This document shows, piece by piece, positions 42,023 to 52,900 of a DNA stretch of 64,000 nucleotides. The translations under genes were made by a program, and so were the position numbers. Source of the DNA: Euglena gracilis (Eukaryota; Euglenida; Euglenophyceae; Euglenales). The notes under the pieces were generated by a model that was not told the DNA's origin, ran no database searches, and saw nothing but the letters and a program-made list of their open reading frames with translations. The DNA lies in the NCBI GenBank assembly GCA_039621445.1, contig CP154957.1, positions 11,551,845 through 11,615,844 on the forward strand. Direction: 5' to 3'. Each line of letters starts with the position of its first letter. Positions within the stretch are counted from its first letter, which is position 1.

Positions 42023-43358
42023 AAACCGGCGTTTGAGACGCCGGGTTCAGGACAGAACCGTCGTCCCCCCCCACGGGTTTTCCGGACGCCGGTTCTGTCC
42101 AAAACCCGGCGTCCGGTGTGGGATTGTATTTTGTGCAAAAAAAGTGTGCCAATGTGACCCCGGAAACGAAATTTCCTTGGCTGAAGGGGGATAAGAGGCA
42201 CAATTGCTGAGTGCAAAATATCATGGATGTGGCAGCAAGCGTTTTGCAATTTCTGAGGTGGGGGGGAGGATTGCTAGGCATACAGGAGCCACAGCTGTAG
42301 CAATTACGGGCAAAACATAGTGCCGGCAAGGAAACTGATTGCGGAAATTTTGGTTGGACCCCACTGGGTTTTATCAGAAGTACGGTTGGGAAATTTTGGG
42401 TGGACCCCCCTGGGTTTTTTCAGACATACGGCAGGGAAATTTTGGCTGGACCCGCCCTGGGTTATTTCAGAAATACGGTTACCCCCCCCTTATTGTCCCC
42501 CCCCCCTTATTGTCCCTGGGCCCCGGCCGACGGGGGATTTTTTGGCCCGGCCAATGAAAATTCCTTTGGTACCCCCTTATTGTCCCCCCCCCCTTATTGT
42601 CCGGTCGGGCCTCCCGCCCAAATTTTCCCAACCTCAATTCTAAGAAAAAACCCGGGGGTGGGCAGTCAACATCTACCACCCCCCCCCCCTTATTGTCCCA
42701 CCGACCTCTCCCCGGGAGGCCCGACCGGACAATAAGGGGGGGGGGGTGGTAGATGTTGACTGCCCACCCCTGGGTTTTTTCTTAGAATTGAGGTTGGGAA
42801 AATTTGGCTGAACCTCCCCTGGGTTTTTTTTTTTAGAAATTCGGTTGTTAAATATTGGCTGGACCCCTGTGTGTTTTTTCAGAATCATGGTTGATAAATG
42901 TTGGCTGGACCCCCTGGGTTTTTTCAGACATATGGGAAATTTTGGCTGACCCCCCCTGGGATTTTTCATTGTATCACGGTTGGGAAATTTTGGCTGGACC
43001 CCGCGGGGTTTTTTTTTCAGAAATACGGTTGGGAAATAGGGCTGGAAACCCCATGGCTTTTTCAGAGTTTAGGTGGGGAGATTTTATGTTTGAACCCCCT
43101 GGGGTTTTTTCGGAATTAACTCTGGGAAATTTTGGCTGTTCCACCCTGGGCCTGAAGGGGAACGCTGGTAAACGTATTTCTAAGTGCTCCCTGGCCCGAA
43201 GGGGGTGAACGCCGGTTCTGTCCTGAACCCGGCGTCTCTAAAACGCCGCTTTAAACAAGGGGGGGGGGGCGGACGCCGTTTCTGTCCTGAACCCGGCGTC
43301 CCCAGACGCCAGGTTCAGGACAGAACCGGCATCCGCCCCCCCCCCTTTTTTGTAGTAG
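42022..43358. mobile_element. ACGCCGG-palindrome element, copy 2, with nested elements
   Basis: Same ends, same 46-bp tandem centre and same flanking words as 30041-31165. It is longer because ACAATAAG family sequence at 42482-42746 interrupts the tandem array. GTGTATC words flank both sides. Confidence 0.75.
42482..42809. mobile_element. ACAATAAG family sequence with inverted host flank
   Basis: 42482-42615 is most of a family a element. 42616-42678 is the reverse complement of 42747-42809 (for example CCCAACCTCAATTCTAAG and CTTAGAATTGAGGTTGGG). A second partial element lies at 42679-42746. This arrangement suggests an inversion or fold-back event between element arms after insertion. Confidence 0.7.
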
Positions 43359-43393
43359 TGTATCCCTGTGTATCTCAGTCTCTCCTCACAACA

Positions 43394-43683
43394 ATGAAGC
43401 AAATGTCGCTTGCTTTTTCTTCTGCGCCGCTGCGGAGCGAGGACAACAACCAGGCGGAATCGGAGGAGGACATGGAGAGCGACAGCCCTCAATCGCCCCC
43501 TGGAGATTCTAATATCCCACCCAGAAAGAAATTGAAATTGCCTGGCCGTGACAGGCCAATAAAAGCAAAAATATTCCAAAGTAATTGGCAAAATGGTCGT
43601 CCGTGGCTCCTGCATGATCCAGCTGTGGGAATGTGGTGCTCTGTGTGTCAAGCTTTCAGACAACATACCAAAGGGGGTGCTAT
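43394..43683 (+). pseudogene. N-terminus of a hAT-like protein with TTF/BED-type zinc finger
   Basis: ATG 43394 starts a frame with an acidic N-terminus (EEDMESDSPQSPPG), a basic patch PRKKLKLPGRDR that could act as a nuclear signal, then FQSNWQNGRPWLLHDPAVG and MWCSVCQAFRQH. The pattern K-x-F-Q-x-x-W-x-x-x-x-P-W-L-x-x-D ... M-x-C-x-x-C is that of the TTF-type zinc finger found at the start of some hAT transposases and their domesticated relatives. The frame is cut at about 43685 by CGTGACCCCC tags and the dispersed repeat. Where the rest went is unclear; 44986-46046 is a candidate. Confidence 0.5.
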
Positions 43684-43734
43684 CCTCGTGACCCCCCCCG
43701 TGACCCCCCCCCCCGTGACCCCCCCGTGCCCGAG

Positions 43735-44720
43735 AATCGAGCCTTCGATTTTCATGCAATGCATCAACCTTCATTACTTCAGGCTTTCTTTTCATTCATC
43801 ATCTCAGCCTGCTTTTTGATGTAGGTGGCAATTTTGGTTGCTTTTCATCAATTTTCTGGTTGAAACCATCGGAAATTTGCCTTGACATGGTCAAAAAAAA
43901 ATGAAAACAAATGCCAAGATTTGAGGTGAAAAAATTTTCGACCCAAACAATGGTGCTTTTCTGGCGTATGAATTTGACGCAAAATATGCCCATTGGCAAA
44001 AGGGGAGATTGCGCGAGGAGGAAAGAATTTCATGGCAAAAAGGGGGGAGGGGGAACATGAAATTTTTGTGCGAGGAGGAAAGAATTTCATGGCAAGAAGG
44101 GGGGAGGGGGGACATGAAATTTTTGTGGAATAAAACCCTCCCAAAAGAACAGAAAAGAATTGTCCTCACCCCACCATTTGGACAACCAAACCCCTTTTTG
44201 GCACCCAACGTCCAACGCACCTTCACACCCAAAAATGGCCAAACCTCTTGTCCCCTAAAAAAAAAGTGCCAAAAATTGGTGCATTTCCACACCCAAAATG
44301 GAATGGAATGGAGTTTTGTCAAAAATGGCCCAACAAGCATCCCAAAAATGGGACGGTCAAGAAAATTCCCTTCCAACAAAATTCCCTTCCAAAAAAGGAC
44401 CAATTTTCGACATAAACTCACCCAAAAAACGACCACTTTCGGACCAAAGGGGAGGGGCCCTGCGGCAGGGGGGGGGGGACTGCCCATGACTTTAAATGTC
44501 CATATTTTTCTCAAAAAAATCATGCTACATGAGCAAAACTGTGTCTTGCTTTCTTTCTTCACAAAAAAATCTTCACATGAAATCAAAAAAATTTGTTTGT
44601 GTTTTGTTTGTTTTTGTTTAACAGAAGAACCATCTGAAAGTCAGGGCTTAAAAACTTTCAAAAATGCATTTTTTTTGTTCAAAAATGGCCCCAAAATGGC
44701 CAAAAATGACCGATTTTAGG
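43735..44720. repeat. Dispersed repeat, copy 2, bounded by CGTGACCCCCC tags
   Basis: Matches 32535-33200 in order. CGTGACCCCC tags with C runs lie on both sides (43687-43728 and 44797-44847), in the same orientation. It contains duplicated GAGGAAAGAATTTCATGGCA words at 44012-44120. Confidence 0.65.
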
Positions 44721-44985
44721 ACGCGTGCTAACCTTCTCATGATGGGATGCAACGTCATGGATGCTGCCTCCCGACTACCTCCAAAGTGGCATACTTCCCC
44801 CGTGACCCCCCCCCCCGTGACCCCCCCCCCGTGACCCGCACCACCCCCCAAAGTTTGTGGCGGGGGGGGGGGGGAGAACGCCCTCATGCTGCCCACCAAA
44901 TTGTTTTTTTATCGGAATGTGAAGAACCACGAGGATGGATCGTATCACGTTGCTGCTGTTGGAATGGTGAATTCAATCCATTCGC

Positions 44986-46046
44986 ATGATCGAGAAACGC
45001 TTTGCAGTTGGCTACGGTGGCTTTTTGTGGGGTGCCAGTGTGTTTGACAGACGGACATGGCCATTATCTGATTTTAAATTTGACCACACAGAGGTCACGA
45101 AGCAGTTACAAGTGTTGCAATTGCATTTTCCGGGTGTTCAAGGTCTTGATGTCACTGGTGCATTGTGCATTTCAGTGGCAAAAAAATTGTGTCAAGAGTT
45201 CCCCCCAAGCAGGTCCAAATCGGGTCGAATTCGGGCCCTTGATGTGGTGGGGACTTGGGAGTTTGCAGCCTGCAGTCAACAAGGAAAAGATCGCCAAGCG
45301 TCCAAAGTATCTTCCATGACTTTTGTTACACAGTGTTACAATGGAAGATATTTTTACCGATTGTGCCCAGAGTTGGTTGTGCATTGCACGACCAAATGTA
45401 TGAAAATCTTAAAAGTGGGAATGAAGGTTTACAACCATCTCTGCCAATGCACGGTTCCCCTCGGCCAAACACATTGCGAGCAACTCAACCAGGTTGGCGT
45501 CATCTTTTGGTCTTTCATCCAGTTATGTTTTTTTGACAAGCACTCCAGAGAGGGCTGCAAGGTTTCTCATCTGTCAGATTCTCTGGCTTCTAACCCACCG
45601 CCATCCTCTAACCCGCCACCATTGTGTGTTCATGCATTGGAAGCCCGAGGCAGCTCTCTGTGGAAATGGCCTGCCGCAAAATGCTTCTGTTGACAGGATA
45701 CCACAGTGTGGCACGCCAACCTGTATTAAACTCAATTGTCAAACTTGTCTGCAATCCACGGCGCTCTTCTCTTGCGAGGAACCACGTCGTCAATGAGGTG
45801 ACGGTGCGAACCAGCACCTGTCCCGATGCGGAGTTGGTGGCGGAAGCAGTTCGCCGGTGGACTGGTTCCTGCGACCGCAGGACTCCTCCCGGTGACGAGG
45901 CGGACTCCTCCTCGGAGGGGTTTTCATCTTCTGATGCAGAGAGTGATGGAGACACAGAGAGTACATCAGAAAATTCTGATTCAGCTTCTTCTTATTTGAA
46001 TGAACATCCGGAGGGAGCATTGTCAGCTGCATCTGTAAAACTCTAA
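44986..46046 (+). CDS. Unidentified coding-like region with acidic serine-rich end
   Basis: Frame 44986-45693 (235 codons) is open and diverse, with segments such as WPLSDFKFDHTEVTKQLQVL, LHFPGVQGLDVTGALCISVA and CYNGRYFYRLCPELVVHCTT. A second frame (45624-46046) reads LLLTGYHSVARQPVLNSIVK, LARNHVVNEVTVRTSTCPDA and ends in a Ser/Asp/Glu-rich tail before TAA. The two overlap around 45624-45693, so one frameshift or one short intron would join them. Coding character looks real. I do not recognise the family. The hAT-type zinc finger at 43394 may be its upstream part, in which case it is a transposon or transposon-derived protein. Confidence 0.45.
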
Positions 46047-46289
46047 AAAGCAAAAAAAAATGCAAAGTAAAAAAAAATATAAAAAAACAAAAAAAAACAG
46101 GTGAGCCGGGGTATGGGCATGTGCAAATGTACAGGGCTCTGCATTTGCCATGCGAGGGAGTAGCGCCCCTCCCCCTACCACAGCAGCAGGGTGAGATTCC
46201 CTGCCACGCTTTTGCGGGTTGAGCCGAGGCCAATGTCCGCTCAACTTTACGGCAATGGTGTCAACAGATCAACCCGTCCTTTTTTGCAT

Positions 46290-46455
46290 TATTTTTTGTG
46301 TATTCATGTATTCTTTGTGTATCGCCAATTTTTTTTGTGTATCTTGTGTATTGCCAAAATTTTTTGTGTATCCATGTGTATCACCAAAAAAAATTTTGTG
46401 TATCCCTTTGTATCGCCAAAAAAATTTTGTGTATCCCTGTGCACCTAGGATACAC
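46290..46455. repeat. GTGTATCGCCAAAAAAATTT tandem array, copy 2
   Basis: Five or so units of GTGTATCxxTGTGTATCGCCAA. The following word ACACTAAGGAGAGGTCTG is the inverse of the left flank of the array at 41905. Confidence 0.8.
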
Positions 46456-46499
46456 ACTAAGGAGAGGTCTGTTCAGGACCAAACTCCTCTGCCAACCCC

Positions 46500-46700
46500 A
46501 ACGGTGAACTTCACCAGTGAAGTTCATCACAAGAGCATTTTTTTTGGCCAAATGGCCAAAAATGTGAGTTTTCAGAAATTTTGACAAAATTCCGGACCCA
46601 TTATCATAAACCCTCCTCAGAATGGTGACGTTCATCAGTAAATTTCACGGTGAACACCCCCGGTGAATTTCATGTAAATACCAGTGAACTTCACCAGGGG
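46500..46700. repeat. GTGAACTTCACC palindromes
   Basis: Repeated CGGTGAACTTCACCAGTGAA-type words, as at 40000-40310, just upstream of the kinase gene. Confidence 0.5.
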
Positions 46701-46901
46701 GTCAATCCCCCCACCTGCCCAACAGTTGGCAAAAGTGTGCACAATTCCTCAAAATGTCCCAAAATGGCTGACAATTGGATGATGATGACCCGAAATGGCC
46801 AAGAAAATGTGGACGAACCCAAGGTTTGGTAGCAGTCTCAACCACCAAAATCAACCATGTTGGAACAATTTTCTTTTCATCTTTTTTTGCAATTTTTGGG
46901 C

Positions 46902-46982
46902 ATGTTCAGTATAAAACACCAAAAAAAAGATGATTTTCTTTACCAATTTGAGGATTGGACATTGGGAAGGGGATGTTCGGCT
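46902..46982 (+). CDS. Kinase exon 1 (candidate): glycine loop
   Basis: ATG 46902 opens [20 protein letters not shown] then LGRGCSA. An ATG at 46857 is also in frame. To join exon 2, either a GC-AG intron starts at 46983 (giving GRGCSAAV, normal loop length), or a GT-AG intron starts at 46975 with the exon 2 acceptor moved to 47539 (giving GRGFSYL, a shortened loop). Both keep the frame. The choice is open. Confidence 0.5.
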
Positions 46983-49900
46983 GCAGCCCCCTGGCTGACC
47001 TTTTTTTGGCCTTTGATGCTGCTCTTAGCAGATGGGTAAATCGCCATTGGGGCCCCCGATAGCAATTTTGGCTGGAGCAAGCCCTCAACCCCCCCCCAGG
47101 TTGGAAATTGGGCCTTTTTTTTGCACCTGCCAGATTGGACAAATTGGCCAGTGGAAAAGGCGCCAGATGTGAGATTTTTATGCGAAGATTGCCCCTCGTT
47201 CCCCCTGTGCCCCCCATGTCCTCCACATGTGGGAGGTGTTCCTACCCACCTCTATTGAATTCTAGCGTGGTCGGTGGGAATCAATACAAAAATCACCGAA
47301 GGAGTTGGAAATTATGCGTGTCAATCCAAATAACTCATTTTGGGATAAAATGGCGAATTTGACCCTTTACAAAAAGCCAACAAAATGACAAAGTTCACCG
47401 GTGGTCCCAAGGGTTCTACAAGCCTCGCTAAAATGGCCAAACCTCAGTGGAATCTATTCCCCTCTAGAAGGGTGGGGGTCACAAAAGTAGCACCCCGCTG
47501 CTCTATGATTTTGGAACCCCTTTTCATCCCACAGGCAGTTTCTTATTTGGTGGAGCACACCAAAGAAGGTGAGAAGTATGTGTTGAAGAAGATTCCTTTT
47601 CAGGTGTAATTGACCATGGTGGGACACAAAGATACCAAGAATCTGAGTATTTGAATGCCATTTGTTTGTTTGGCTTCTTCATTCAAGTCATCTCTTCATT
47701 GAGGAGGAACTTGAATATTTTGGGTCAAAAAGCCTCCCCCTTTGGTGGTCCGCTGTGCCCTCCCCCGAAACGCAGCTGTAATTCCCATGTCCATCTATTT
47801 TGAGGAATTTGGATGATCAAGGGGTAATTTCTTCCTTTCCATTGTTTCCTGTTGTTGCATCGACACCTATCCCCTTCCTAGGGGAATCATACCTCCTGAA
47901 AAAGCACCCATCCTGGGTCAGGATTGGAATTCCTGGCTGAGTGTCAAACCCCCATTGGACTTCACAGGCACCTCATTGGCCCTCTCCGCATTTTTATTTA
48001 AAGGTGCCTTTCAGCACCATGATGACCCCACCCCTCCCTCTTTGACTGATGGCCGGGCCAATTGTGAGAGGAACATTTGGAGGAGGGTGGGTTGAGGACA
48101 CCTTCCCCAATTTTTTTGACCTGAAATACAAAAATAGTTGTTTTTGACCTGAAATACAAATGCAAAAATAGTTGTTGTTTTTTAATGTCTGTTTCAATTT
48201 GTCACGACTTTTTTTCATTTCTTTTTCAAAACTAACGTTATTGGAGTTTTTCTGAGGGCTTGCCAAAGGCTGCCTGGCTTTTGCCAATGAGCCAGTTGGG
48301 GGGGGGACAAGCGGGGGGGGGGAGATTTTTGATTTTTATTCGTTGAGATCTCTTCTTTTATGTTTTTTTTCAATAGTGAAATTTTGTAATTAAAGGTCAG
48401 CTCTGCAGAGTCGCTCGATAGCACATTTTTTGACCACCTATCCTCATCCCAAGGAGGACTGAACCAAAATACAAAATACCCACAACTTTCAAAATAGGCA
48501 CAGCAGAGTGCAAATCAGATTAAACCCCCCCAAAAATAAGACCCCCCCATATGAAATAGACCCCCCTTAAATAAGACCCCCCCTGGCCAGTCCGAGCAAA
48601 AATCCACAAGACCCCCCCAAAATGAGACCCCCCTGCCGGTGCGAAGTGCCAGATTTTTAAAAAATGGGACATATTTTTGGGGGGGGGGGTAAAGTTGCCA
48701 TTTTGGGACAGTTTTCACACAGTTCAGCATATTTTCCCCTATTTGTCTGGCGCGAAGTGCCGAATTTCTCGAAATTGGTATTTTGGGGGGCATTTTTGGA
48801 CATTTTTTGGGGTCGAAAAATTTCTAGCAAAAATCCATGAAATGGACTCCCCCCCCCTCATAAATAAGACCCCACCTCGGGCTTTCCAGCAACCAGGGGG
48901 GCTCATAGGTAAACCCCCACATATGCCAAAACACAAACTGTTTCAAAGAGTCATGCGAGTGGGAGGGGTGGTTTGGCAATCTGTTCGGCCACATTTGCGT
49001 AAAATTTGTCGATTCTTAATTAACGGTGCAAATGCAATTTTCCCTTGTGACCCCCATGAATCCACCCACCTCCCCCGACGTTTTTATGTGTGTTTTATTC
49101 ATTGAATTACCTTTATTTTCTGACACAATGTGCTCAGTGCAGTTCATTTCTGCAAAAACGATGCTGGCCCTGCACAGGACCTCACCGAATATGAAAAGAA
49201 AGAAGCACAGACAGAGGCACGGGTCCTTGGAACTTTGCGGTTTGTGTTTTATCAGTGCGCCTGAAGTTGGCATTATTTTTTCCGAATGTCCGGGCACTTC
49301 GAGCCGAAATCACCTTGCACATGCCCATGTTCAAATGTGCATCCTTTTGGTGCTCATGTTAGAAAGAAACTGTTATTTTTTTATGTTTTCTCTGTTGAAT
49401 TGAAACTATTTTTTAAATATATTTCTACATTCTGTTTCCCCCCATTATTGGTGTGTGAATCATGTGTGCGATGTTGAAAATGTATTCGCGGGAATCGCTA
49501 CCATTGTGCACTTTTGACCATGCACACAGTGCATGACCTGAGAGAAAGCAGGTTCACAACACAAACATACAGGACTCCCCCCAGACTCACCAGGACTCAC
49601 CCACGCATTTGTTTCCAGGATTCTGCCCACAATGAATTGAAACAAACACAGATGTTAAATATGTTTCTCAACGACAAGGCTTGCCTATATTCCTGTGCTT
49701 CATTGTGGCATGGGTGTGGGTAGGCATGATTACGGGAGCGAGCTTTTCCAAATCATTTCTGGGACAGTAATCAACAATTTTAGGTTCCATTTACCCTCCG
49801 TTGCCCTCGCAGCCATCCACACATCATCGCCTACAAGGAGAGCTTCCTGGCCGAGGGCTGCCTCAACATTGTGATGGAGTATGCCTCGGGTGTGTCAACC

Positions 49901-52900
49901 CTCTAGTGGCCGGAATCCCCCATTCACATTGCAGGAGGGGATTTGGAGGGCTTGATTCGCGACGCTCCGGGGTACCTTGACGAAGCGGTGTGTGTTTTTC
50001 CAATTTGTTTTTCCAAAAAAATTATAAATTTTGGGTATCTTTTTTTAATCATGATTATTATTCTCTTTGATTATTCTTTTGTTATTCGATCATTTATGGC
50101 ATGAATTGGAGCCCCCACAAAGTGCACATTCCCAGAGGAAATGCAAAGGGGGGTGGAGGTTGTGAGGGGAGGTGCTGTGGGGGGTCGCTAGTGACTAGTC
50201 GCTAGCGACCATGGTCGCTAGCGACCAATTTCTAGCGACTAGTCGCTAGCGACCATTGGTGGTCGGGCCGACTAGTCGGCCCGACCACCAATTTTAAGTC
50301 CACCCTCCCCCTCTAAAAATATTATTAAGCCCCCCCCTCCAAAAAAATTCATTCAAATATAAAGGCAAATGACTCAAAACCCACCCAAATGCCTTCAGAA
50401 ACCCCCATTCGGGGGTCCATTTGCAAAAAGATTGGGGTAATATCTCCTTTTTGTGCCACTTCTATGAAACTGCAACCAAGACCATTACCAAAAATCATCA
50501 GCAGAGGACAGCCCCCCCCCCCCCCGGAGGAGGCCGTAGGCCGACTAAGGTCATTAGGGAGCGCGATTCGGCCATCCTTCCGTTGCACACACAAGGGTAT
50601 TTTGTTAGGGAGCGCCATTCGGCCATCCTTCCTTTGCACACACAAGGGGAGTTTGTTATTTTGGGCGTGGGGGGGTCCGGGGGGTGGCGGCAGCCCCCCC
50701 CCCAGGAGGAGGCCGTAGGCCGACTAAGTTCATTAGGGAGCGCAATTTGGCCATCCTTCCTTTGCACACACAAGGGGATTTTGTTAGGGAGCGCTATTCG
50801 GCCATCCTTCCGTTGCACACACAAGGGGATTTTGTTAGGGAGCGCTATTCGGCCATCCTTCCTTTGCACACACAAGGGGATTTTGTTATTTTGGGCGGGG
50901 GGGGGGTCCGGGGGGACGGCAGCCCCCCCCCCCCCGGAGGAGGCCGTAGGCCGACTAAGTTCATTAGGGAGCGCAATTCGGTCATCCTTCCTTTGCACGC
51001 ACAAGGGGATTTTGTTAGGGAGCGCTATTCGGCCATCTTTCCGTTGCACACACAAGGGGATTTTGTTAGGGAGCGCTATTCGGCCATCCTTCCGTTGCAC
51101 ACACAAGGGGATTTTATTATTTTGGGCGGGGGGGGGTCCGGGGGGGGGGGGCGGCAGCCCCCCCCCCCCGGAGGAGGCCATAGGCCGACTAAGTTCGCGC
51201 ATCGAGCAGCCCCACAGAACTGGCACAAAAAGGAGATATTACCCCAATCTTTTTGCAAATGGACCCCCGAATGGGGATATCTGAAGGCATTTGGGTGGGT
51301 TTTGAGTCATTTTCCTTCATATTTGAATGAAAATTTGGGGGGGGGGCTTAAAACAGTTTTTAGAGGGGGGGGGTGGACTTAAAATTGGTGGTCGGCCCGA
51401 CCACCAATGGTCGGCCATCACCAACAGTCGCTAGCGACTAGTCGCCAGCGACCACCAAAAAATCCATCACCAATTGTGGGGGACTCCAGACACCCGCCCC
51501 CCCCCCCCCCACACAGTGCCCCACAATGGTCCCTCCACATACCCTCCACAGTACCCACATTTATGTTTCAATGTTCACTTTTAAACAATACTAGCTTTCC
51601 AGAAAGCCTTGGACGAATGAAATCAACCCAATTTACCGTCCATCATGATCAATCCCCAAATTAAGGGAAGATGCGTAACCCCCCCTTTTAAACCCCTGGG
51701 GCTTATGGGATCTGGTTTGGTTGGTCGGCCGAAGGTGTTTATAGATGCGGGGGGGGGGGGGGTTATAGGCCCCGGAATTGTTGGTGAAATCCTGGCCCCC
51801 AACGTGACCCCAAAACCCCCCAAAATTGGCACTTTTGCCAAATTTGGACAAAAATTGCATTTCTGAGGATGCAATGATGCGATGAGGACGGTCTCAAAAA
51901 ACTTCCAAAATCAAAACCACCCCAAATTAGTTTTTGGGTGGTTTGCGGCCGAAAAAATCGTCCCGGTGGCTTTTATTTTTCATCCCCAGGGGGGGGGGGC
52001 GTTCTAAGTCCAGGTTTGGTTGGTCGGCCCGTGGGGGGGGTATAGGTGGGGGGGGGGGCGCTGAGCTCTTATCTCTTTACTGTAAGAGCGAAGCTTACCA
52101 CCAGGGAAAGGGGGAGGGGGTGGAACCCCACTCTGGGAAGACTGTGAAAACCGCGGATTATCACCATGACCCCGGCCCGGTTCCCGGAATTTTTTTTTTC
52201 AGTCACGAGTGACTGGATTTCTAGTTTCCGAATCACCACCATATGACCCCTAACTCCCTGCCAGGCCCGAGTTATTCACGCATGAAGGGGTCCAAACTGG
52301 GCAGGATTGCCCGCCCCCTGAATGAGCCCCCTTTGGACTCTGCCATTTCGGGCCCAAAAATCGATATTTTCAAAATATCTCGAAAATGATGCAAAATCAA
52401 AGGAAATGTCCGGAGGCCTTATTTGAAGCCCTTGAAACGCCCTATCTACCGGTGTTTTGATTTCCCCGCAACTGCCCGCCAAGCCCGAGATATTTCGGCC
52501 AATTTGGGACGTTTTGTTCACATTTTTCCACTGTCAGACTCAGCCGTTTTCGGACAAAAAAGTCGAAAAAATCCAAAAAAAATTGATTAAAAATCATTGG
52601 CCCAAAACCATGTTTTTTTGGCCTCCCGGACCCTGAAAAAGTGTTTTCGAGCCGAAAACGAGCGTTTTTCGACTCCCCGGCCCCCAGTTTTGGGTCCGAA
52701 ATCAATGGACTTTGGGCCATTTTCGGGTCAAAAAAATCGAAAAAATCGAATTTTTTTTGCCCAAAACTGTTTTTTTTTGCCTGCCGGACCTGGAAAAAGT
52801 GCCTTCGAGCCGAAAACGAGTGTCTTTCGACCCCTGCCACCCAGCTTTGGGCCTGAATTGCTTACATTTTAATCAAAAAACGTCTACAGGGAGCCGGTAT

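Noticed and set aside
50421-51382. 287-codon and 232-codon frames in the kinase intron
   Set aside because: They are the 51-bp minisatellite of the foldback element; both strands are open and the repeats match the DNA period.
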